Positions 1-4,084 of a stretch of 5,139 bases of DNA are shown here, piece after piece. The stretch lies in the NCBI GenBank assembly GCA_038227045.1, contig JBBRQD010000220.1, positions 1 to 5,139 of the forward strand, given 5' to 3'. Made by a program: the position numbers and the translations under genes. The stretch comes from JANXLS01 sp038227045. GTDB taxonomy: Bacteria > Planctomycetota > SZUA-567 > H5-PLA8. Positions within the stretch are counted from its first letter, which is position 1. Each line of letters opens with the position of its first letter. A model generated the notes under the pieces. The model had not been told where the DNA came from. It saw only the letters and a list, made by a program, of their open reading frames with translations, and did no database searches.

Positions 1-1
1 C

Positions 2-121
2 GGTAAGCGGGACGAGTCGTCCTGCCGCCGTGTGGCCATCAGCCGTGCCCTTGTTAAGCACGGCGTTCTTTCGTTCAGGAGGGGTAGGTTTACTCTGCCA
101 CTTAAACAGCGTTCTGCGTAG
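2..121 (+). CDS. Possible C-terminal end of an unknown gene, cut by the window edge
   Basis: One reading frame is open from the left edge to a TAG at 119-121 and gives about 39 residues, including RRVAISRALVKHGVLSF and then RRGRFTLP. A helix rich in A, L and K followed by a basic beta-hairpin-like stretch would fit the end of a winged-helix DNA-binding domain, but this is only a resemblance. A second + strand frame is also open across the same bases, and two perfect inverted repeats lie inside (10-22 and 42-64), so a non-coding explanation is possible. No start is visible because the gene would begin outside the window. I do not recognise the family. Confidence 0.35.
   Translation, partial: GKRDESSCRRVAISRALVKHGVLSFRRGRFTLPLKQRSA
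10..22. repeat. Perfect inverted repeat GGACGA-G-TCGTCC
   Basis: Six-base arms are separated by a single base. It could be a protein-binding palindrome or chance within the possible coding end at 2-121. The one-base loop is too short for a normal RNA hairpin, so a DNA site is the likelier reading. Confidence 0.4.
42..64 (+). repeat. GC-rich hairpin, GCCGTGC / GCACGGC arms
   Basis: Seven-base perfect arms (42-48 and 58-64) enclose a nine-base loop. The bases that follow (GTTCTTTCGTT) are only mildly T-rich, so this is at best a weak terminator for something upstream. It also lies inside the open frame that ends at 121, which argues against termination if that frame is real. Confidence 0.35.
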
Positions 122-158
122 TTTATTTCGTAGGGGGTACACTGACCGTTCTTGACTT

Positions 159-187
159 TTGCGGGGACTCGCTTCATACGGTATAGT
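159..187 (+). promoter_or_regulatory. Candidate sigma70-type promoter for the AT-rich gene
   Basis: TATAGT at 182-187 matches five of six bases of the -10 consensus. TTGCGG at 159-164 sits exactly 17 bases upstream but matches only three of six -35 bases. A better -35 match, TTGACT at 152-157, is 24 bases from TATAGT, which is too far, and 17 bases from the poor CATACG. Transcription would begin near 194, just before the palindrome-rich leader. Confidence 0.35.
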
Positions 188-195
188 TTCGGCAA

Positions 196-251
196 GCGCG
201 GATAGGGTAATTCCCGACAAGCTGGTTCTATCCAAACTAGTTTCCGCGCGG
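196..251 (+). promoter_or_regulatory. Palindrome-rich leader or operator upstream of the AT-rich gene
   Basis: Several overlapping symmetries are packed into 56 bases. GCGCGGA (196-202) is complementary to TCCGCGC (243-249). GGATAG (200-205) is complementary to CTATCC (228-233). AAACTAGTTT (234-243) is a perfect 10-base palindrome, directly followed by the 8-base palindrome CCGCGCGG (244-251). The two long-range pairings share 200-202, so they cannot both form completely. The block ends about 20 bases before the likely ribosome binding site, a place where an operator or a leader RNA switch would act. No known riboswitch class was recognised. Confidence 0.35.
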
Positions 252-270
252 ATTTTTAATTGGATGCGAT

Positions 271-275
271 GGGAG
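271..275 (+). promoter_or_regulatory. Ribosome binding site deciding the start at 284
   Basis: GGGAG ends eight bases before the ATG at 284. The in-frame alternatives, TTG at 260 and ATG at 269, have only AT-rich or palindromic sequence at that distance, so 284 is preferred. Confidence 0.55.
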
Positions 276-283
276 TCGCCACT

Positions 284-1213
284 ATGTCATTATCAAGCCT
301 GTTATTAGCCGTTGACCCTCAAAATATTCATACCGTTGAGCTTAAAAAGTTGCTTTGTAAATATTACTCAATAAACGATGATGTTGAAAATGCGTATTAT
401 CACTTACTTATTAAAAATATTGTCGGTATTATTGATGAAGATTGGACCCGTTTAAGTTCGCAGTATCCTATAATCGGCGAAGGCGAGAAAGTAATATTAA
501 AATCACTGACTGTGCCAAAAGCTGAATATATACGCAACATAAATGACGATGAGCATATACAAAATATACAGTTGGCGTTTAATAAACTGCCCTCCTTTCT
601 GCTCAAAATATCGAAAGCCGTTGAATCTGAGGATGTCGTTCCATCGGTTCGCAAATGTTTAGAGAACGACGGCTTAAAGGCTCTTATTATGAGCGCAGTT
701 AAAATCTATTTAACTGCCCTTATTAGACGGCAACTTGAGCAACATTGTATTGAAACAAATATCTTCTTGCCTGCATCAATTATTGAAAGCGCACTTTCAG
801 AGGGGATTGAAAGTAATACTAGTAAATATGTAGATGAATTCATCGCGGGCTTTTCCGGCACTCTTCAAAAGATAAAAGAAGCTATTCACAGATTTAAATC
901 AGCATATCAAATTCACCAAATTAAAAAAGAGTTGGCCGCGTCCCAATCTCTAGTTGTAAGGCTTATCCCGACCAAATTAAATTCTGTTGTATATTCGGAA
1001 AAAGAATCTGAAGAATTGGGAATTGATAAGCTATATGCAACAATGAAAAAGAGAGGCTTTCGGGATATACCAAAAACCGAGAAAGCGCTTGCCACCAAAT
1101 TAAGAAAACTGGTTGCTGAGGGAAAACTTAAACCAGTTAAAAAAGGCGAAAGGGGCAGAGGAAATGCTGGAACGTTCTATTATGATGACGTGATAAAATG
1201 CTTGTCAAAATGA
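284..1213 (+). CDS. AT-rich gene of unknown function, C-terminal winged-helix-like segment
   Basis: This gene encodes 309 residues from the ATG at 284, chosen for the GGGAG at 271-275; TTG at 260 or ATG at 269 would add 8 or 5 residues. I do not recognise the family. The first ~240 residues look mostly helical, with no signal peptide, clear membrane segment or enzyme motif. The last ~60 (from D248) look like a winged helix: helices around KLYATMKKRGF and EKALATKLRKLV, then a basic GKLKPVKKGERGRG hairpin and the end FYYDDVI. It is therefore probably a DNA-binding protein. Sampled lines are about 22-40% GC, against about 60% in a sampled line of the Prim-Pol gene, and codons are AT-rich, suggesting separate acquisition. 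It has its own leader and a 133-base gap after it, so it is probably not in the downstream operon. Cargo, regulator and defence roles are all possible; none is shown. Confidence 0.8.
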   Translation: MSLSSLLLAVDPQNIHTVELKKLLCKYYSINDDVENAYYHLLIKNIVGIIDEDWTRLSSQYPIIGEGEKVILKSLTVPKAEYIRNINDDEHIQNIQLAFNKLPSFLLKISKAVESEDVVPSVRKCLENDGLKALIMSAVKIYLTALIRRQLEQHCIETNIFLPASIIESALSEGIESNTSKYVDEFIAGFSGTLQKIKEAIHRFKSAYQIHQIKKELAASQSLVVRLIPTKLNSVVYSEKESEELGIDKLYATMKKRGFRDIPKTEKALATKLRKLVAEGKLKPVKKGERGRGNAGTFYYDDVIKCLSK

Positions 1214-1346
1214 ATCAAAATAATCTTTTCTCCTATGAGATATAATAAATTAAAAATGCAGCTAAAAAGAACTTTCTAAACCACTCGTAGACTGTGTCCG
1301 TCAAAGCGTCGCAATTGTAACACGGCGCGAAACGGAGACAACGGCT
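1214..1346 (+). promoter_or_regulatory. AT-rich spacer with a perfect TATAAT, possible operon promoter
   Basis: TATAAT at 1241-1246 matches the -10 consensus exactly, but the bases 17 upstream (AAATAA) are not a -35 box. In such AT-rich DNA the match could be chance. If used, it would give a leader of about 95 bases before the gene at 1347. Composition shifts from AT-rich to GC-richer near 1275-1300, marking the junction between the AT-rich gene and the integrase-bearing module. No terminator hairpin was found after 1213. Confidence 0.3.
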
Positions 1347-1574
1347 ATGAATTTCCCCATCTCGACTGGCGACGTTACCCGCCTACTTGGCGTTCCTGAA
1401 TACAAGGTTACGACTCCGATACGCCTCGGAAAAATGACTGTCCCGTACATTTCCGGCCGCCGCGCGTGGTATCCTGAAAATATTATCCGCGTCGCTCGAA
1501 TCATCGGGCGCGATTCCCCTGAACTCCGCAACATTATTCGTGGCACACCGTTGCGGATCGGCGGTGATCGATGA
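1347..1574 (+). CDS. Small MerR/AlpA-like helix-turn-helix protein
   Basis: This 75-residue protein has the layout of small MerR/excisionase-type DNA-binding proteins. STGDVTRLLGVPEYKV (residues 6-21) would form the helix-turn-helix, followed by a short region and a wing around VPYISGRRAWYPE, with ENIIRVARIIG as the closing helix. The GRRAWYPENI segment matches the familiar GxRrfxpedI pattern. GGAG at 1334-1337 lies nine bases before the ATG. The stop overlaps the next ATG as ATGA at 1571-1574, implying translational coupling. Family members on integrative elements act as excisionases, activators of excision or operon repressors; here it is the first gene of the apparent operon, so an early regulatory role is likely but inferred. 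It is distinct from the second HTH protein at 3742-4029. Confidence 0.8.
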   Translation: MNFPISTGDVTRLLGVPEYKVTTPIRLGKMTVPYISGRRAWYPENIIRVARIIGRDSPELRNIIRGTPLRIGGDR

Positions 1575-1765
1575 GCTTCCTATCTGTTGTCATCGCCCCC
1601 GACGGCACCAACAAAATCCGCGACCGCACAGAATTCAAGGTGCTGCTGGAAATCTTCTCCGGAAAATTCCCAGACTCGGAAATCGTCGTGCACTGCGATG
1701 AGGCAGGCACCGACACGACCGCCGCGCGCGGTCATAGCGCCGAGCGGCAATCATCAAAAATTTAA
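1571..1765 (+). CDS. Small unknown protein, translationally coupled to the HTH gene
   Basis: A 64-residue frame starts at the ATG of an ATGA overlap with the preceding gene. There is no convincing ribosome binding site of its own, so coupled translation would be needed. The N-terminal half alternates hydrophobic strands and charged turns (SFLSVVIAPDGTNK, EFKVLLEIFSG, SEIVVHCDEAGTD), which suggests a small alpha/beta fold; the end is polar and probably disordered. No family or catalytic motif is recognised. An overlapping frame is open from 1587 into the next gene, but its predicted residues there (SSPPTAPTKSATAQNS) look like a shadow. Reality rests on the tight overlap and sensible hydrophobic pattern. 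Confidence 0.5.
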   Translation: MSFLSVVIAPDGTNKIRDRTEFKVLLEIFSGKFPDSEIVVHCDEAGTDTTAARGHSAERQSSKI

Positions 1766-1775
1766 TCAAAATCAC

Positions 1776-1814
1776 GCGCAAAGCATGCGCATAACCGGTG
1801 CACATCCCGTGCAC
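1776..1814 (+). repeat. Two tandem short hairpins before the DUF3102-like gene
   Basis: GCGCA-aagca-TGCGC (1776-1790) and GTGCAC-atccc-GTGCAC (1798-1814) each have a five-base loop. The GTGCAC copies are themselves palindromes and, read as direct repeats of GTGCACA, lie 11 bases apart, about one DNA turn. The second hairpin ends six bases before the ribosome binding site. This could be an operator or a translational control element. Confidence 0.45.
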
Positions 1815-1820
1815 ACAAAT

Positions 1821-1826
1821 AAGGAG
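1821..1826 (+). promoter_or_regulatory. Ribosome binding site deciding the start at 1833
   Basis: AAGGAG is a near-consensus Shine-Dalgarno sequence six bases before the ATG at 1833. It selects this start over the much longer open frame that extends upstream to 1587. Confidence 0.8.
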
Positions 1827-1832
1827 CACCAC

Positions 1833-2498
1833 ATGGTAAATGATCGCGGGAATATGGACGTTGAAAATGTCCTCGCCCTAAAGCCCCAGGACGAAATTGT
1901 CGGCTTGCACAATCAAGTCGAAAATGCAATGGCAAGGAGTCTGCAAAACGCGTTGCGTATAGGGGAGATCCTGACGCAACAAAAATCCAAACTCAACCAC
2001 GGACAATTCGTGCCGTGGATTGCTGAAAATCTACCATTCGGCGATCGTACAGCGCGAAACTATATGTTGCTGCATACCCGGCGCGACGAACTGAAAACGG
2101 CAAGGATTGCCGGTTTGAATGCCGCTTATCGCCTGCTCTCCACTCCGATGATGGCCGGGGTAACGGTGGAACAGGATTCAAATACAGAGGAATTATCGGG
2201 CTTGTCACCAGCAGAACGCTTCGAAGCAGCTTGTAGCAAATTCAAAAATTGGGCGTTTTTTCGCAAGCAAGCTGCTTCAAAGGCGACGCTGGAAGAATTG
2301 GAAGCCGGCATCGAAAAGAACTTGCCTGGCGCGATTACCGGTGCGCGCTCTTTTATTGAAATTCGAGATAAAAAGTTGTGGCAAGTGGCTTATTCGAGTT
2401 TCAACGAATTCTGTCTGGCCAAGACAGGCCTACCAGCAGAATTCATCGACGCGTTGAGTGCCTTGACTATGTCGTTTGCCGGAGATTCGCCGCGATGA
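1833..2498 (+). CDS. DUF3102-like protein with C-terminal IRDxxLW...F motif
   Basis: This 221-residue protein starts at the ATG with AAGGAG six bases upstream. Residues about 25-95 match the DUF3102 pattern: a helix with ALRIGEILTQQKSKL, then HGQFVPWIAENLPFGDRTAR (from H56), which resembles a helix-turn-helix segment, followed by NYMLL. DUF3102-type proteins occur on phages, plasmids and integrative elements; their exact role is not established, though DNA binding is plausible. Near the C-terminus, IRDKKLWQVAYSSFNEFCLAKTGL-like residues (from I177) recall a motif (IRDxxLYxxxYxTFEEYCxxxWG) common in phage and plasmid proteins that also carry DNA-binding domains. Between them lies a polar, probably flexible stretch with EELSGLSPAERF. 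The stop overlaps the Prim-Pol ATG at 2495-2498, so the two are likely co-translated, and a replication or maintenance role is a fair inference. Confidence 0.8.
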   Translation: MVNDRGNMDVENVLALKPQDEIVGLHNQVENAMARSLQNALRIGEILTQQKSKLNHGQFVPWIAENLPFGDRTARNYMLLHTRRDELKTARIAGLNAAYRLLSTPMMAGVTVEQDSNTEELSGLSPAERFEAACSKFKNWAFFRKQAASKATLEELEAGIEKNLPGAITGARSFIEIRDKKLWQVAYSSFNEFCLAKTGLPAEFIDALSALTMSFAGDSPR

Positions 2499-3694
2499 AT
2501 CAGTCTCTATTATCAGCCGCCCTACAATATTCGCGGCGCGGCATGTCCATCATACCAATCGGCCGCGACAAAAAGCCGCTAATTAAATGGACACCTTGCC
2601 AAACGCAACGACCAGGCGAGCCGCAGCTTAAAGAGTGGTTTACTCACAGTGACGTCACCGGGCTGGCGGTTGTTTTGGGGCGGGTATCTGGCGGGCTGTA
2701 TTGCCGGGACTTTGACACCCACTCCGCATACGCGGCGTGGTGCGAAGCTTATCCTGATTTAGCGGCGACTTTGCCGACCGTCATCACTGCACGCGGCGCG
2801 CATGTCTATTTCATTTCGGCGAACGAGTACCGCGTCAGACAGGCTGACGTGGGGGAATTGCGCGGCGCTGGCGGTTACTGCCTTTTACCACCGAGCCAAC
2901 ACCCGGACGGAAAGACCGTGTACAAGTGGAAAGTGCCGCTTCCCGATCGTCTATCCGACATTCGATGCTTGGAACCTACGGAAGCCGGACTTGGTACTGA
3001 GAGGAACAGAGAAGGACTGAGTGGTACAGAGAAGACAGAGTACACAGAGAAGACAGAGTACACAGAGATAACCGCCTCTGTACCTCTCTGTCCTTCTCTG
3101 TACCTCTCTGTACCAGACAGAGAAACGGGTATTTTGAGCATCGAAAACGCCGTAGCTCAAACAATACCGACCGGAAAGCACACGAATCACAAGGCATCGT
3201 TCAAACTTGCGCGCGGGCTTCTCAGCCTTGAAAAGCAATTGAAACGGCCGCTATCAACGCAGGAAAAAGACATTGCGTTCAAACTTTGGTACGAGCAATC
3301 GAAACCATTCCTTCGAGATGGACAATCGCAAGACGACTATCGTTTTGAGTTTCTCGACTCCTGCAATAACGCTCGCAGTCCTTTGGAGGATTCAATTATG
3401 CCTACCGCAATTACCCACGCACAAAAAAACCCGTTACCTGCAGTGGCTCTACAATTCGAAACGGAAGACGTACGTTTTACCGTGGCGCTATGCAGGGAGC
3501 TCCAGCGCGAACACGGCGCGAATCCGTTCTATCTTTCATGCCATACATTAGGCCGGATTTTAAAACATCCTTGCCACACAAAAGCCAACAGGATTCTGAA
3601 AGGGCTGGGTCTAGCGGGCATTATTAATATTGCCGAGCCGGGCACCAAAACCAAAGCAACTCGATACCGATATGTTCCACCGCTGGACGAATGA
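2495..3694 (+). CDS. Bifunctional DNA primase/polymerase (Prim-Pol, AEP superfamily)
   Basis: This 399-residue protein would make primers and possibly extend DNA on the element. The start is the ATG of an ATGA overlap, with GGAG at 2481-2484 ten bases upstream. The Prim-Pol domain spans residues ~8-160: IPIGRDKKPLIKW near the N-terminus, metal-binding D72 and D74 (RDFD), the nucleotide-binding histidine H103 (TARGAHVYF), and ELRGAGGY with PPSQHPDG, where E121 occupies the third acidic position that is commonly Asp. Residues ~167-209 form a low-complexity T/E/S/P linker encoded by the repeat block at 2993-3120. The C-terminal part has the LARGLLSLEKQL...LWYEQSKPF pattern seen after Prim-Pol domains in related elements, then a probable winged helix (FTVALCREL to TRYRYVPP). 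There is no Walker A motif, so the usual helicase partner domain is absent and must come from host or helper. Confidence 0.92.
   Translation: MNQSLLSAALQYSRRGMSIIPIGRDKKPLIKWTPCQTQRPGEPQLKEWFTHSDVTGLAVVLGRVSGGLYCRDFDTHSAYAAWCEAYPDLAATLPTVITARGAHVYFISANEYRVRQADVGELRGAGGYCLLPPSQHPDGKTVYKWKVPLPDRLSDIRCLEPTEAGLGTERNREGLSGTEKTEYTEKTEYTEITASVPLCPSLYLSVPDRETGILSIENAVAQTIPTGKHTNHKASFKLARGLLSLEKQLKRPLSTQEKDIAFKLWYEQSKPFLRDGQSQDDYRFEFLDSCNNARSPLEDSIMPTAITHAQKNPLPAVALQFETEDVRFTVALCRELQREHGANPFYLSCHTLGRILKHPCHTKANRILKGLGLAGIINIAEPGTKTKATRYRYVPPLDE
2993..3120. repeat. Direct and inverted ACAGAG-type repeat block inside the Prim-Pol gene
   Basis: Variants of GGTACAGAGA recur at 8-11 base spacing. About eight copies read forward in 2993-3067 (for example GGTACTGAGA at 2993, GGAACAGAGAA at 3003, GGTACAGAGAA at 3023), and about four read as the reverse complement in 3075-3114 (CTCTGTACC, CTCTCTGTCC, TTCTCTGTACC, CTCTCTGTACC). 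GGTACAGAGAAG at 3023-3034 is exactly complementary to CTTCTCTGTACC at 3093-3104, so a long imperfect stem or cruciform is possible around the centre near 3069-3074. The reading frame stays open throughout. It could be an iteron-type origin, an in-frame palindromic insertion, or a simple low-complexity expansion. Confidence 0.85.
3031..3066 (+). repeat. Exact tandem duplication of an 18-base unit
   Basis: GAAGACAGAGTACACAGA occurs twice back to back (3031-3048 and 3049-3066) with no mismatch. As 18 is a multiple of three, the duplication adds a second EKTEYT hexapeptide without shifting frame. Perfect identity suggests a recent slippage or recombination event. Confidence 0.9.
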
Positions 3695-3725
3695 TAAATC
3701 CGACATTTCACCCGCCACTTCAACC

Positions 3726-3733
3726 AAAGGAAA
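3726..3733 (+). promoter_or_regulatory. Ribosome binding site deciding the start at 3742
   Basis: AAAGGAAA lies upstream of the ATG at 3742, with AAGGA ending ten bases before it. It supports that start over the ATG at 3691, which overlaps the Prim-Pol stop but has no ribosome binding site. Confidence 0.6.
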
Positions 3734-3741
3734 CAAATCAA

Positions 3742-4029
3742 ATGAACACCAATGCCACCACGACCGCCGCCGTTCTGACCACTACCACCGAAACACTTTT
3801 GAGCGTACCCGAAGCCGCAAGGTATCTCCAAAAATCACCGCGTTGGATCTGGTCAGCGCTGACCCGACGCCCTGATGAACCTGGCAGCATACCGCATGTT
3901 CGTGTGGGATCATCGCCACGCTTCTTCCCGGACGATCTGGCAGCCTGGGTTCGCGCGGGCTGCCCGCCGGCGGCAACATTCGCCGAATGGAACGCTGCGG
4001 AACAAAAGCGCCAGAAGCGCGCTGGATAA
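3742..4029 (+). CDS. Excisionase-like helix-turn-helix protein
   Basis: This 95-residue protein resembles the small MerR-type excisionase/AlpA group (HTH_17-like), which bind att-site arms or promoters and steer an integrase towards excision. LLSVPEAARYLQKSPRWIWSA (residues 19-39) would form the two helices of the HTH, and IPHVRVGSSPRFFPDDLAAW (50-69) the wing and closing helix. The N-terminus is a Thr/Ala-rich polar tail and the C-terminus is charged. The start at 3742 is chosen for AAAGGAAA upstream; the ATG at 3691 overlaps the Prim-Pol stop (ATGA) and would add 17 proline- and polar-rich residues, so it remains an alternative. Position 55 bases before the integrase start fits a xis-int pair, although a replication-control role is also possible. 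Confidence 0.85.
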   Translation: MNTNATTTAAVLTTTTETLLSVPEAARYLQKSPRWIWSALTRRPDEPGSIPHVRVGSSPRFFPDDLAAWVRAGCPPAATFAEWNAAEQKRQKRAG

Positions 4030-4065
4030 CCTTGATTAAACCGCACGTGACGCCCTGATGGTCGT

Positions 4066-4073
4066 GGAAGGAG
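4066..4073 (+). promoter_or_regulatory. Ribosome binding site of the integrase gene
   Basis: GGAAGGAG is a strong Shine-Dalgarno sequence ending 11 bases before the ATG at 4085. The alternative in-frame GTG at 4073 overlaps it and the ATG at 4058 lies before it, so neither can use it properly. Confidence 0.6.
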
Positions 4074-4084
4074 TGACCGAAAAA

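Noticed and set aside
1..259. tRNA gene or attachment site at the left edge
   Set aside because: No cloverleaf or TTC-arm sequence was found, and no repeat shared with the right end could be tested because the integrase end lies outside the window.
234..1300. Insertion-sequence boundaries around the AT-rich gene
   Set aside because: The composition shift suggested an inserted block, but I found no terminal inverted repeats, target duplication or transposase motif.
1587..1832. Upstream extension of the DUF3102-like frame to an ATG at 1587
   Set aside because: The extension gives a Ser/Pro/Thr-rich, low-quality protein that overlaps the better 1571-1765 frame, while AAGGAG six bases before 1833 marks the real start.
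2378..2494. Upstream extension of the Prim-Pol frame to 2378
   Set aside because: It overlaps the coding end of the DUF3102-like gene. The ATG at 2495 has an ATGA overlap and GGAG upstream, and Prim-Pol similarity begins right after it.
2993..3120. CRISPR array
   Set aside because: Units are 8-18 bases, degenerate, without unique spacers of regular length, appear in both orientations and are inside an open reading frame.
2875..3238. Minus-strand frames rich in Ser, Val, Tyr and Leu across the repeat block
   Set aside because: They are open only because the repeat block lacks stops in several frames; the opposite strand holds a clear Prim-Pol gene.
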